From assembly GCA_940337035.1 (NCBI GenBank), contig OW679195.1:177478015-177542014 (forward strand): DNA of 64,000 nucleotides. Direction: 5' to 3'. The notes below the pieces were generated by a model that was not told the DNA's origin, searched no databases, and saw only the letters and a program-made list of their open reading frames with translations. Positions 1-11,209 of this stretch are shown piece by piece; positions within the stretch are counted from its first letter, which is position 1, and each line of letters begins with the position of its first letter. The position numbers and the translations under genes are program-made. Source of the DNA: Agriotes lineatus. Lineage: Eukaryota; Arthropoda; Insecta; Coleoptera; Elateridae.

Positions 1-40
1 AAAGAAATCTCGGGTGACTTTTTCACGATTACAATATAAG
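1..40 (-). repeat. Family A head fragment, cut by window edge
   Basis: On the minus strand this matches the first block of the composite repeat called family A here (CTCGTCTAAAAGACG head, then AATCGCGAAAAAATCACC, then GAGATTTCTTCAG). The rest of the copy would lie to the left of the window. Confidence 0.6.
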
Positions 41-540
41 AAAAATAATAAAAACAGTATATAATTATTTATTAAATTTCAACTGTAATATTTTATTTTG
101 CTTTGAGAATTGGAATACAAATTGCAGTAAAAATAATTAATCATAAATTTATCAGAAGAACTTCATACATAATATCACTTAGAAAGAAGTTCAAAATGAT
201 CGACATCAAAAACTGTGGACCCCAATATATTCTGCCTTTAAAAGCTACAAAAATATCGCCTTGTCATATCAACATTTTTCTATGATAATAGTTATTTACG
301 TAACAAGTACTAAAAGTCAGACTTAACAGGACGAGTATGGAAATCTTGAAATCCAGTAAAGACACTTTCAGTATGAGCTGTGTACAATATTTTTTGTTAA
401 ATCGTGGGAAAAGTTTTTATGCTGACCTTCCAGTAGTAGCGATGTCAAAGGCCGGGGGTTCACCATTTAGCCAATAACAATAAATTTGTTCGAAGGTAGA
501 GTTACACAGTTCAGTAGTTTCAGATATGTGCTAGAAAACT
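41..540. other. AT-rich intergenic DNA, no gene seen
   Basis: No convincing coding frame or complete element. Near 380-396 there is a degenerate ACAATATTTT motif like the cap of the palindromic repeat E described at 1891, so decayed repeat is likely. Confidence 0.4.
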
Positions 541-675
541 TCTGTGTATCTGGTTATTGCTGTTTTATAGCACAAGTACCGTAAAGTAAACCACTGTGCA
601 TTTGGTCATTGCGGTTTTATAGTACAAGTACCGTAAAGTAAACCTTTGTGTATGTGTTTATTGCTGTTTTATAGT
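541..675 (+). repeat. Tandem repeat, 52-bp period, about 2.6 copies
   Basis: The segment TTTTATAGYACAAGTACCG recurs with starts at about 561, 613 and 665, an exact 52-bp spacing; the third copy is partial. No coding potential. Confidence 0.8.
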
Positions 676-915
676 ACTACTAACGTATGCGTTTTTTGTT
701 CACGTCTTGGTTATAATAATCTTAATATTATCGTACTATTTATATTTAACAAATAAATCATTTTGCAAAAAAACGCTTTGCAAACAAACTAGAATGAGAA
801 TGTTACAGATTACAGATAAGTTGTGTTCAAATAAATCTGGAATATTTTTTAAAATATAGGTTGGTTAAAAAATTGAACAATATCTCCATTGATTTATAGC
901 TATTAAGCTTTTACA

Positions 916-1265
916 AGCCTGGCTGGTCTCAGTGGTTAAGTATTCTAACTGCCGATCTAAGGGTCTCGAGTTGGATCCCCGATCAAGGTGAGTTTTTTTT
1001 TAAATAAAAACATTTGGATGAAAACCTCTACAGAATGCCATCATTCGGATGTTATGCAAAGCCGTAGGTCCCATGTTACTACGATGTGTAGCATGTAAAA
1101 TATCCCTTGCTAGGATTAAAACTCCCTAGTCTCGGAAAATTATATGACCACAGCAGTGGGTGTTTACGGTATCTGGTGCTCGGCATCCCCCATTGTGTGC
1201 CTCGCTCGGACTTGTATGACTAGCTTATGCTCGTCAGTCAAACGCGTCCAGTCTCACCACACAAA
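916..1265 (+). mobile_element. tRNA-derived SINE (type 1)
   Basis: The head resembles a tRNA gene: a box A-like TGGTCTCAGTGGTTAAG at about 924 and a degenerate box B GAGTTGGATCC at about 968. A longer unrelated tail ends in CTCACCAC near 1260. The layout (pol III type 2 promoter followed by a non-tRNA body) is the standard SINE layout. No clean target-site duplication was found, and the cloverleaf is not intact, so it is not a functional tRNA gene. Confidence 0.6.
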
Positions 1266-1300
1266 ATATCACTTTTAACTCAAATGACATAATATACTAT

Positions 1301-1588
1301 TATTGGCCCTCGATAGCGGGCGTAATTTGGATTTTATGGCTCTAGGGCATATACAGTTGCTAAGTATTAGAACAAACACCAACAATGTAGTATAGCAACA
1401 CCAAAAATCTGCATAGAAACAATAGCACACTAAAAGATCACAGTGCCAGCACAACGATGACGCAGTAGTCTGTAGCCAAAATACTGAATCCTAGAATTTT
1501 GTCAATTTTGAGAACCAAAATGAAATAAAGCCTATGAACCACGTACTTAATCACGATTATAGCCCTTAATACATAAATAACTATTTTT
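1301..1588 (-). repeat. Repeat F, copy 1
   Basis: This is the reverse complement of 34868-35166 over nearly its whole length; shared blocks include CTATCGAGGGCCAATA at one end, CAGTATTTTGGCTACAGAC in the middle and AATAGTTATTTATGTATTAAG at the other. A degenerate repeat E cap (ACAATATTTTTTCAACG) follows at about 1598, suggesting E and F share termini. No ORF is conserved between the copies. Confidence 0.7.
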
Positions 1589-1890
1589 CACGTGTTATAT
1601 ACAATATTTTTTCAACGATTAGCATTCGGTGGTAGAAGAGGAACGCTCATGTATGTATGTATATAGCATAAGTGTAAAAAAATGGTTGAGTGATACTTTC
1701 TGTCACACTGTATTAAATATTCTTGGTTGTGTTAATGTACAAGTTTACGACAAAGGCTGGGATTTACCTTTTGTATTGAACGCTACCTTGATGATGTCCA
1801 ATAAAGAATGTAATTCACACGCTGAAAGTAAAAGTAGTATAACTGTCACTTGACCCTAGAAAGCGTATGAAAAACTGTCACTGTCAACAC

Positions 1891-2034
1891 GGTCGTAGAA
1901 AATTAGCTATTTGTGCAACAAGTGCTAAAAGTTGCTGTTTATGCACGAGACATGAAATTATGAAACCAAACCGAAGGTGTCGAGTGCAATAACACTTTTA
2001 GCATGCGTTTGCATACAATATTTTTTCTACGGCC
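1891..2034. repeat. Palindromic repeat E, copy 1
   Basis: Starts GGTCGTAGAAAA and ends TTTTTTCTACGGCC, an inverted cap. Arms continue inward as AAGTGCTAAAAGTTGC versus the complement of CACTTTTAGCATGCG, so the whole unit can fold on itself. It is homologous to 49772-49928, and the sequence to the right (to about 2185) is also shared with 49929-50360, so the hairpin sits in a larger dispersed repeat. Confidence 0.7.
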
Positions 2035-2154
2035 TTAAATTTACTGTTATTAATCCATAAATGTCGATTTAACAAAGGCTTGCATTTATGACAGTTATAA
2101 CTTACGTCACTTTTAGTGGGAAAAGCTAGCGCTAAAAGGCATGCTTTTAGTAGT

Positions 2155-2320
2155 GGTCGTAAAAAATAGATATTTATGCATTAAGGGAGATATGAATATG
2201 TTTTTTCCCTGAGGTTGACATATTTACAGACAGACGGCCTCTGGCCCCAGGTCTGTAAGTCAACCGAAGGTAAAGAACATGAATATATTTCGTGGTGCAT
2301 ACAATATTTTATCTACTAGC
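2155..2320. repeat. Palindromic repeat with E-type cap, different arms
   Basis: Has the same cap as repeat E (GGTCGTAAAAAATAG at the left, ACAATATTTTATCTAC at the right), but the arms are unrelated to those of 1891-2034: GAATATGTTTTTTCCCTGAGG and GGTTGACATATTTACAGAC pair with sequence at 2250-2300. The loop is GC-rich (GGCCTCTGGCCCCAGG). Confidence 0.65.
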
Positions 2321-3353
2321 ATATTCGTAAAAATAGTATGAAATTTCAAAATGTCATAATGACATTTAAAATTAGAATATGTAAGTAACATCAAGGATTG
2401 TCTCAATGTATGGTTGCTAAGACGTTACCTATAGTTGCATAGTTATCATGAGTTTGATGGCGAAATAATTTGACAAGTCCCTTGGGAGTTATGAGTAGCT
2501 TTTCATATTTTGTATCTATGACGAACATGTACAGTATCATGCTGCGAGTAAATAAACTCATTTTTATTGCTCTTCAGCAATCAAAATCGTTTGGCTAGAA
2601 AAAAATTGTACGCTACTTCATTGTTAAACAATCTTTCTGAAAGTTATATTTTGGTAATGACAGTCTGTAGTAAACACATTTTTGTTGATTATTTCCCGCA
2701 TCTCTTACTATCCAATCAAATGCCATAATTTTTCAAAAAATTAAAATTTTCCCATGGGATTTTATCAGTTTTTTTACTACTTAAACCACGGCAAACACCA
2801 AATTATGTTATTTTAATCAAGATGGTATTTCAAACACGTCATTTAGACTGTCACTGTGCATCAGTATAAATGTCATATTCATTGTATGCCGTTACAAAAT
2901 AAATCGATATTTGGGAAATAGTCAACAAAATGTATTTTGGAGTCATGATTTTGATCGGACAATGTTTTACTTAAAATTATTTGTTTTTTGGAAATGTCCC
3001 TCGACAAACTAACTTTGACAAATTTGATCAAGTTAGTTTGACTTCTGACATTTTCAAAACAAAAAACTTTCGTAAAATATTTTTACTGGAAAAATCATTT
3101 GCCCTTAAATACATTATTACTGATTATTTCCTTTATATCCATAATAATGCGTAATCACTATGGTTTCTGTCAGTTTAACAATGACAACAATTTAAACGTC
3201 AAAATTTAACCGCGGTTAAATTTGTGTCAAAATGTAATCGCTTGTGCATAATTTTAACATGATTCTTAAAGGTGTTTCGTCAACTGAATTTTATCTATTT
3301 ATTCAGGAAATCATCACTCCGAACATCCCGCGTGCATGTAAACTAGCCTGAAT
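2321..3353. other. AT-rich stretch, nothing recognised
   Basis: No gene, tRNA or complete element is visible. Short inverted pieces around 2990-3070 may be decayed foldback DNA. Confidence 0.4.
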
Positions 3354-3519
3354 AAATTTTGACGATTTTCTGTCAGAATGTTTTGCTCTGAAGAAATATA
3401 TCTCGTAAATTTTCTGCCCCAAAATCCCTCGTGCTACACACTCGGGATTCTTGTTGAGCCGCAAATTTACTTGACAATTTCTTAGCAAAACATTCTGACA
3501 GAAAACGTCAGAATTTAAT
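3354..3519. repeat. Palindromic hairpin element
   Basis: The arms are long and imperfect: TGACGATTTTCTGTCAGAA and TTTTGCTCTGAAGAAAT on the left reappear inverted near 3481-3515. The loop at about 3430-3447 contains TCGTGCTACACACTCG, similar in style to the CTCG-rich loops of other hairpins in the window. Confidence 0.7.
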
Positions 3520-5400
3520 CGGCTATTTTAATGCACTTGGGATATTACGGTTGATTACATTTTCAAGGAAGATGTAAAGCTCGACCTAATTTCTATTGCG
3601 AGAATCGATAATCTCCTTTACTAAGTTTGTTATCTGATAGGTAAACCATATAATAAAATGTTCTCAGCTTTTGAGACTTTCAAAAATTTTTCTGTTTGAA
3701 AATGTTCAGATTCAGACGACTACAAATGTTTATTATAATCAGCTAGAAGAAATCTTTTAAAAATGTCATGTACATTTTTTTAAATTTTTTGTTCTTTATT
3801 ATGGAGTTTGCCAAAAATTAATTTGGGTTTTATCTAAACGCCAACTTCTTATTTAATTTAGTTGAAAAGAAAAGCGAACATTAGCCAACAATATAAATAT
3901 TTATCTTTAATAAAATTCTCAAACGCACTGTGCGAAAATGCAATCGAAGACGACGAACGTCGAAAACGAGTTCAGTAACCATATGTCTAATTAATTAAGA
4001 TTAGTTTTTCCGCATTTAAATAACTGGAAGCAGGCCGAATGCCATCAATGGACTTACATCATCACTTAAGAGCTCGTTTTTGAATAATTAGCGAAATACC
4101 AAAAGCAGAATTTCCAGACGACCATATAACTAACCGTCTGGGCCTCTAAGCCGTTGTCCTGAAGCGAATTTGTAACTTTAATTATCTAAAGGGAGCGCTA
4201 ATTTTTAGGCGGTGGTCCTTACAACTTCCGTTACGAAATGCCACCATGATTTGCAAATTTTTAAGCTTAGCTGAAGCTACTACGAGAATTTCTCGGAATG
4301 AATTATAAATCTGCTGAATTTAGTTTTCAAGTTTTCTAAAAATAGAACTAACAGAAACTCCTGTAAAGTTGTCGTTGAACAACTGCGACAAATTACAACG
4401 ATTCAAATAGAAGGCCTAATAAATGATATAGATTAGGAGAGATAACCAAATTAATACTTTAGACCCTAGAAAGTAATAGCGATTCTTAAAGAAAATCACA
4501 TTCGAATCAATTCAAACAGAAGATTTAACACTGTATGTACAGAGCAAACAAACATAAAATTGATCGAGGGAGCTCATAAAAATATGACCACTGTCTACAC
4601 TAAACTTTATATAACCACATTTGAACTACAATTAACTGTATTAGTAATTCATGTCACTTCAACATAGTCTAATAAGCTACATAAATATGCAAAAATATAT
4701 AATTTAAACCAAATTTATAGATGAAATTGATAGGTAACATTAAAATAGCAATGGGATAGGTTAAACAAGACGTTGAAAGTGAATTTTAAACTTCCAAAAA
4801 AATTGACAATTCTATATCAGCAAAAAGCATGCTACAGATTAGGCAAGTTTTACTGTTTTCAATGGCTCCCGACATTAAGTTTATTTTTCATCTTTCTGTT
4901 GATAAGAAATATTTCGAACGGCCATGGTCTACTCGTGTGGAAGCGGCATTTCTATCTTAAAAATTATCTTTTTTAACAACTCCTGTAGAACTTGATATCT
5001 GAAATGAATAGCTTATTACCGAAGGCCCTGTATATTAGAGTAACCTTCGCTACTACATCAATATGGAACATACTGAAACAGTTCACCAGAACAAAATACA
5101 ATCGGAGGTAGGCACGGTAAGAATTTTAAAATACTAACATCATTTTCTATCTCAGAGGCATACTAAGGTAAGCAACCCAAAACCTTTGACATCTGGCTTT
5201 CTGCCACAATCCACACCACGTTATTATTATTATCATTATAACTATTATAGGGGAAACATTTTAATAGTTGTTTACTGTACGTGTGTCTTATTAAGCACAT
5301 AAGACAAAAGTACAATACAACATTTTATCCACAAACCATAGCTTGGCGCTACGCCGAAGAAGGTGAGTCGTCATAACACTGGTTAATAAATTATAAAAAT
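3520..5400. other. AT-rich stretch, nothing recognised
   Basis: Only a short (TTA)n tract near 5220-5236 stands out. Open frames here are short and look random. Confidence 0.4.
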
Positions 5401-6143
5401 CTGTGAAAAGCTGTACTCAGAACTTCCCCCCTTAGAGTAAGTTGTAACACTAACAATTGTGAAAATCAAAGGAAATTAAAGGTAAGAGTATAAATATCTT
5501 AACGTTTCTAATATCGCTGAAACAATAAAAAGAAACACTTGGTAATGCAAATCACATCAATTTGAAATTTTAAAAAAATGCAGACGTTGGGATTCGAAAT
5601 CAGCCCGATTTCAGCGTTTGATAAAGTAATTTCAACGGTTGGCAGCAGGGCCTCCACAACGCGCCCCTTGATCCCGATTTGCCACGAAGGACTGCCTCGC
5701 ATCTGTGCGATGCAGCTGGATTATATACAACACCGTTATTGTTGCCTATTTTTGTCTCTTTTATAACATTTGCTTTAGATCTGTTGGATTCAATTTTTGT
5801 CAAAGGCAAAGCCTAAGCTATGTGCAAATTCTTACTTTTATTTATTCCTCAGTTAAAGCAAAAATAGATAACATTTTATTTTTTACGCTGCTCACCCTGT
5901 ATAAATTTGACCAAAAGTATATTCGGTTTCGTGGCAGGTAGACATATAATCCGCATGCAAAATATCGACTTCTTCCAATATATAGTTTTTGAGCTATACC
6001 GCTATAACAGACGAACAGACGGACAGACACGCAAACATAATTGATAAAACATGTTTATCGTTATCTAGGGACCCTCAAAGGTGAAGATCAGAAGAAATTT
6101 CGGAAGGTGATTGTTTTACGATTGCAATATATTTTTGCATGAG
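5401..6143 (-). repeat. Family A, nearly full copy (A1)
   Basis: Read on the minus strand the modules come in the family order: head (GAAATTTCTTCTGATCTTCACC region), a TCTGTCCGTCTGTTCG-type tract, TATAGCTCAAAAACTATAT, TGCATGCGGATTATATGTC, CAGGGTGAGCAGC, GCACATAGCTTAGGC, then a segment with a B-box-like TTTCGAATCCC near 5590-5605, then GATGTGATTTGCATTACCAAG, and a tail ending in GTACAGCTTTTCACAG near 5410. Frames inside it are repeat-derived and not conserved. Confidence 0.75.
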
Positions 6144-6182
6144 CTCCATGATACATCTGAAATCAGTATAATTAAGCCTTTA

Positions 6183-6508
6183 TAATATATAGGTCGTAGT
6201 GCCAGCGTAGCTCAATGGTTAGAGCATCGGACTGCGGTGCGGAATTCTCGAGTTCAAATCCCAGATCAATGCCTGGCGGCCGGCCTACCCAGTCGCTTTA
6301 AATAATTACGGACCTGCGTTCGAAAGAATAAGAGGGTAATAATGCGGTTGTCTAATGCGTGATGCTCACCATATCACCACGTGTCATGAATTTGACACGC
6401 GACAGCCGGGTGTGAGAGCGAGAATAGAGAAGCTCTGACGTTCCACCTTGCAGGCCAAGCTCCTTCATGGGGTGTTAGTGCCTCACCATTGTAATATATA
6501 GGTAGTAG
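6183..6508 (+). mobile_element. tRNA-derived SINE (type 2) with target-site duplication
   Basis: Body 6200-6491. Box A TAGCTCAATGG at 6208-6218 and box B GAGTTCAAATCCC at 6250-6262 have the spacing of a tRNA gene. A tail of about 230 bp is unrelated to tRNA and ends CCTCACCATTG. A 17-bp direct repeat with one mismatch flanks it: TAATATATAGGTCGTAG at 6183-6199 and TAATATATAGGTAGTAG at 6492-6508. This is what LINE-driven SINE insertion leaves. The tail differs from the SINE at 916. Confidence 0.85.
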
Positions 6509-6680
6509 ATATTTTTTTTGCAAAGTGCATGTTCCACAGCTTAACAGTTCTAAGGATCGTCATTTGTTTAAAACAATACATTTATGATTTGCGAATATGA
6601 TAATTGCCTCATATGTGTTTCGGTGACCGCACAATAGTCGAAAAACAGTATTTTTTTCTTAGTAACATTTTCAGGAGTAT

Positions 6681-6960
6681 GACTTCCTCGTCTAAAAGAC
6701 GTAGAAAATATTGTAATAGTGAAAAAATTACTTCCGAGATTTCTTCAGATCCTCACGTTTCACGGTCCCTAGAAAAAAAAGTGTTTTCTCAATTCCGCCT
6801 GTCTGTCTGTTGGCAGTATAACTTAAAAATTATGTGTTGGAAGACGTCGATATTTGCATGCGGATTATGTCTACCTAGTACGAAACCAAATATACTTTCC
6901 GGCCAAATATATGCAGAGTGAGCACCTTAAAGAAATAAAATTCTGGCTATTTTTCTTTAT
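6681..6960 (+). repeat. Family A copy A2, 5' part
   Basis: Starts at the palindromic head CTCGTCTAAAAGACG and runs through the CAGATCCTCACGTTTCACGG block, TCTGTCTGTTGG, TTGCATGCGGATTATGTCT and GTGAGCACCTTAAAGAAAT, stopping at 6960 where the LINE at 6961-9317 begins. The same unit resumes at 9318. Confidence 0.75.
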
Positions 6961-7208
6961 AATAATAATAATAATAATAATAAATTTATTGGTCCTCTCG
7001 ACCAGACAATGATATAGGACAAGTCACAAAAAAGATTACTTAAAATTACAAAAATTATGAAATATATACATGTAACAGTTAAAACAACGTAGAAATACAT
7101 AAGCTAACAGTAAAAGTTCCCTAAGGAATTAAGCAAAACGTATAAATAAAATGCTTAAAATTAAAACAGTGTACAACACAGGCTAACTACGAAAACTACA
7201 TTATCTTT

Positions 7209-8470
7209 ATTGCACTTCAATTTATTTTAAAATTTAAAAGTTAAAAACTCATCTAGCGTATAAAAGGCGTTGTTTTTGAGAATTAAAGTCAAATCTTTTT
7301 TAAATGTCTGTCTTGCTGCTACATGTTTTAAGACTAACAGGTAGTATATTATACAGGACCATACCCATATACCAAGGACTGGATTTATATAATTGAAGGC
7401 GATGATTTTGATACTCTAAGTTAAGACGACCGTAACGAGTGTTATATTGATGGTGCTCGTTTAAAAACTTGAATTTACTAATTATAGACTTAACATACAG
7501 TAAAATTTCTAGTATGTAGATACTAATAAGAGTTAAAACACTGTAATTGATGAAAATTGTTTTGCACGACTCCCGTCTCTGTAAATTAAATATATTGCGA
7601 ATGGCTCTCTTTTGTATGACAAACACCCGATTTAGATTGGTAGCATTACCCCAAAAAATTATAACTTATCTAAGAACTGATTCAAAGTTTGAATAATAAA
7701 AAGTTCTGCAAGTCTCGATATCACAAAAATGAGTAATTCTATTAAGAGCAAAGCAAGTGCTTGATAGTTTTTTGCAGATAGCAATCCATTTTAAAGAGAA
7801 ATCCAGATTTATGCCCAATAATTTAAAAACTTTAACATTTGTAATCGTTTTATTTGATACTTCTAATGTAAGATCACGATTAGGTTCGAATTTTTTTGTG
7901 AAAAATTGCATCATTATAGTTTTATCTAGATTGACCTTTAGCTCATTAGTTTTTAGGAAGTTTAATAAGTTTCTAAGTTCAAAATCAGCTCTATCTACAA
8001 GATTTTCATCAGAATTTTCGGATATTAATAATGTTATGTCATCAGCAAAACAGGTATATTTACAGGTTCAGGCGGAATCGATGTCATTAATATATAGCAG
8101 AAATAGCAGTGGACCGAGAACGCTTCCCTGCGGAACCCCTACTTTAAGTGCAAGTTTTCCAGATTTTACCCCAGAAAAACTAACTAATTGATCCCTATTC
8201 GACAAATAAGATTTTAATAAATTATTTATTTTACCACGCAGGCCAAATTTTTTTATCTTATTTAAAAGGATATCATGATTTACGCAATCAAACGCTTTAG
8301 AGAGATCCACAAAAACTGTCATTACACGCCTGCCATTGTCTAGATTATCATAAATGTTTTCTAATAAATTTATAAGGGCAGTCTCATTAGAGTGCTCTTC
8401 TCTAAACCCATGTTGATTTTTAGAAAGTATACGATGTTTTTGCAAAAAATGTAATATACTAGAAACTCGA
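7209..8470 (-). pseudogene. LINE reverse transcriptase remnant
   Basis: The frame from about 8470 downward carries the RT order expected for CR1/Jockey-group LINEs: LSKNQHGFREEHSNETA, then FVDLSKAFDCVNHDIL (motif A), then GVPQGSVLGPLLFLLYINDI, then CFADDITLL (catalytic FADD at 8038-8049), then LGINLDFSLKW and a thumb region. All parts are in one frame down to about 7310, but stops interrupt at 8068-8070 (just before FADD) and 7666-7668, and a frameshift near 7310 precedes the end at about 7209. The enzyme is dead. The plus-strand frame at 7757-8191 is only its antisense. Confidence 0.9.
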
Positions 8471-8639
8471 TGCTATAATTTTTAAGAAATGTGAAAATTT
8501 TGAATTAATATCCCTTAACTCGTACAATTGTTCTCAATCTTCTTTTTCAAGAAGCAGAAGAAAATTTGCTGTTTCTTTGCGAAAAACAAACACCCTTACA
8601 AATAATGGAATTTGCTGTACAATGTTCTATTGGAAAACA

Positions 8640-9290
8640 CATTTTTTGAGTAGAGTGGTCGGAAAGTCCATTAAAAATTACTCTTTTGTCGGAAAAATTA
8701 TCAAAATTTATGAAAATGTAATCTATTCCCGATCTGCTGTTTCTAGTTATTCGAGTTTCTTCCTGGAAAACAGATCTTAAACCAAACGAATTCATTAAAT
8801 CTAATAATGAACTTCGATTTTTTGAAATTAATAAATTATCAATGTTGAAATCACCACATATGACAATTTTATCCTTTTTATGTTTGCAGATCGCGCTTAA
8901 TAATTCTTCTAATTTCCTAAGAAAAGTAATAGTATCGCTGTCAGGAGATTTAAATACACACACAATAAGTATAGGTTTACTTTAAAGAGTTTAATTTTAA
9001 CAGAGGCAAATTCAAAAACTTTTTCTTCTCTCATATTATAAATTACTCTGTAATCGTTAGCACAGCACTTGGATTTAGCATAAATTAAAATACCGCCGCA
9101 TTTATAATTTGTTCTACAAAAATAGCTAGTAAGACTGCATCCAGGTATAGCACAGAACTGAGTTTCATCATCTTTTAAAAAACTTTCCGACACACACATC
9201 ACATCTACATCCTGAGTTAATAACATAATTTCAACTTGTTCAAATTTATTCCTAATACTCTGCATATTTTGATGAATAAGTAAATGTAAA
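8640..9290 (-). pseudogene. LINE AP-endonuclease remnant
   Basis: Starts with HQNMQSIRNKFEQVE, typical of the first strand of LINE APE-type endonucleases. It continues with DVMCVSESFL, GGILIYAKS, CGDFNIDNL, SGIDYIFIN and GLSDHS, the conserved endonuclease order ending in the SDH motif. A frameshift near 8950 separates the two halves. In an active element this domain nicks target DNA; here it is non-functional. Confidence 0.85.
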
Positions 9291-9317
9291 TTCGTTCGAA
9301 CTTGATAGACTACTAGC

Positions 9318-9702
9318 AGTATTTAAGCTAAAAAATAGATTAAAGTAATCATTTGCACATAACTCGGGCTTTATCCTTGTCAAAAATGGAACCCAACAGA
9401 AACAGGGTACAAGAGACAAAAGTGGGCAACAATAAACGTGTTGCATATAATGCAGTCGCATCGCACCAATGCGAGGCATTCCTCCATGACAGGATGAGAG
9501 CAACGGCAGAGTTATGCGCGGCATGCTGTCAACAGTTGAAATCTATAAATTGATGCAATTTGCATTACTAAGTGTTTCCCTTTATTGATTCAGTGTTATT
9601 AGAAACGTTAAGATATTTTTACCCCTAGCTTTATCTGATTTTTTAAAAATTTTAGTGTCACGACTGCTACTTGCGAGGGAAGTTCTGAGTAAAGCTCTTT
9701 AC
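9318..9702 (+). repeat. Family A copy A2, 3' part
   Basis: Resumes the unit broken at 6960: AATAGATTAAAGTAATCA, GCACATAACTCGGGCTTT, CCCAACAGAAACAGGG, then a middle region with no clear B-box left, then GATGCAATTTGCATTACTAAG and the tail GTTCTGAGTAAAGCTCTTTAC. Joined to 6681-6960 it gives a unit of about 665 bp. Confidence 0.75.
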
Positions 9703-10136
9703 ATTTTTTACTTTACAAAGCTGTCAACAGTTATTCAAAATTTCGTATTGCTTGATCGCTATACTAAATTATAATATTGGAATTGTTGACAATCTAAAAT
9801 AATAGTATTTTATTTAACAAGCATATAATGTATCTATAATATAATTTTCCTTAATGTGTGTTTGTCTGTCTGTCTGCTGTGGCACAAAATCAAATATCAC
9901 GTTCCGGCCTCGCAGATGTTTATATTTGTGTAGGTTTTGTTTTTCTTATCTTAGCGGTCGGCTCGGACCGTGACCTTTCGCGTATCCTATTTCACACGTG
10001 CGCCACACGTGCGCGTAGCGCGCCGTTTGCTTGTGCTATATCAATTACACGAGAATGAAGTGTAATCATCCAAGTGTAATACAGCCATTATATGGGTGTC
10101 AAATACAATATTTTATCTACAACTATATATATAGAT
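9703..10136. other. Dispersed-repeat-like block with TGTCTGTCTGTC tract
   Basis: Begins with an AT-rich run and TATCTATAATATAATTT, then TTTGTCTGTCTGTCTGC near 9858, then a GC-rich part (CGGTCGGCTCGGACCG; CACACGTGCGCCACACGTGC) and an E-type cap ACAATATTTTATCTACAAC near 10108. No protein recognised; the 66-residue frame here is low complexity. Confidence 0.4.
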
Positions 10137-10225
10137 GGTGACACTGTAAGTCTATGTCAAATTCGAGGTGAGCAGCTTAGGTTTTGCTTCAGTCTGTCTC
10201 AAATTCGAGGTTAGCAGGTTATGTC
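10137..10225 (+). repeat. Repeat D fragment
   Basis: Contains GTCTATGTCAAATTCGAGGT and TAGGTTTTGC, the core shared with the hairpin at 31931-32040 and with 55610-55725. Here the core occurs twice in direct orientation. Confidence 0.65.
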
Positions 10226-10688
10226 ATTTATTGATAATCTAGCCCACTAATTAAAAAAATACCCTGTGGAATATGAAATTTCATATTCCACTAGTGTATT
10301 TTTGTATTTAGAGTTGGATATATAATGCACTTATTATTTGACAGTTGTAGATAAACGTATTTTAGATAATCTCTTAAACTTCTTTGTAGCATTTCAATAA
10401 TCATGCTATTTTTTGAGTATTTAGCCACGCTACAAAATGAAAAATATTAAAATATGAACGTTTCGGAATGGAGAACTTAGCTTGTTCTATTGGAGATCTA
10501 GCAGAATGCGACTAACTTTCCCAATAAACAGCGTAACACTGCCAGTCGACTACCTGATTACATCTTTAACAATGGAGAGCCAACTAGTATTTAAATCCAC
10601 TAAAGTAGTTTTTCTTCATAATTCATTGTGTTTGAGTATTTCTCACACACTAAATAATAAAAACATTAATATGCAACCGCTTCGTAAA

Positions 10689-11182
10689 GAATCTGTAAAG
10701 GGATTTACACGAAACTTTTCTCGCAAGAGTAATGTGAATTATATCAATCTGCAAATTAAAAAAAAAAACATTGCGGCCGAAGGGATTCGTACTCGGGCTC
10801 TTACGGTGCTAGGCCAGTGCTTTGCATCTGGGCCACGGAATCTTGCTTGCATTATGATTTTACGACAGCGCTCTCGACAATACTCAAGCAAAGTGTTTAC
10901 CGTGTACATTAATGTAAAAATTAAACATAGTCTTCCTCATAACAATTAACATATATTTTTAACATACGCTACATGTTTCGGTACATCTTAGTTCGGGGTC
11001 ATAAATATGCCCTTTTTCGGCAAGGGTAAAAGCCTGAGCTATATGCACAGTATTACTATTATTTAGTTATTATTTTAATAGTTCTTGAGTTAAAGCAAAT
11101 ATAGGCAGAATTTATTTTTTAAGGTGCTCGCCCTGTATATATTTGACCGAAATTCGGTCTTTTAGACGAGGGAAGTAAAAAT
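10689..11182 (-). repeat. Family A copy A3, internally deleted
   Basis: On the minus strand it has CGACCGAATTTC, CAGGGCGAGCACCTT, GAGTTAAAGCAAA inverse, TATAGCTCAGGC, then a tRNA-like segment at about 10780-10860 (box A-like CGTGGCCCAGATGCAAAGC, box B GAGTACGAATCCC), and the tail TTGCGAGAAAAGTTTCGTGT near 10690-10720. The head is fused at 11160-11182 to the copy that follows, so A3 and A4 lie head to head. Confidence 0.7.
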
Positions 11183-11209
11183 GACAATTGTTTGACAGTT
11201 TACATCTTT

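Larger units (their letters stand above)
6961..9317 (-). mobile_element. Broken CR1/Jockey-like LINE inserted in family A
   Basis: A non-LTR retrotransposon on the minus strand. The 3' end is a (TTA)n-type tail at 6961-6983. The 3' UTR is followed upstream by thumb, reverse transcriptase and endonuclease remnants up to about 9290. The 5' end is missing, and roughly 600 bp between endonuclease and RT also appear to be missing. Flanks are the two halves of one family A unit, so the LINE is the younger insertion. A target duplication of about 4 bp (TTTA) is possible but not certain. Confidence 0.85.

Noticed and set aside
7757..8191. 144-codon plus-strand frame
   Set aside because: Antisense of the LINE reverse transcriptase, whose motifs are clear on the minus strand.
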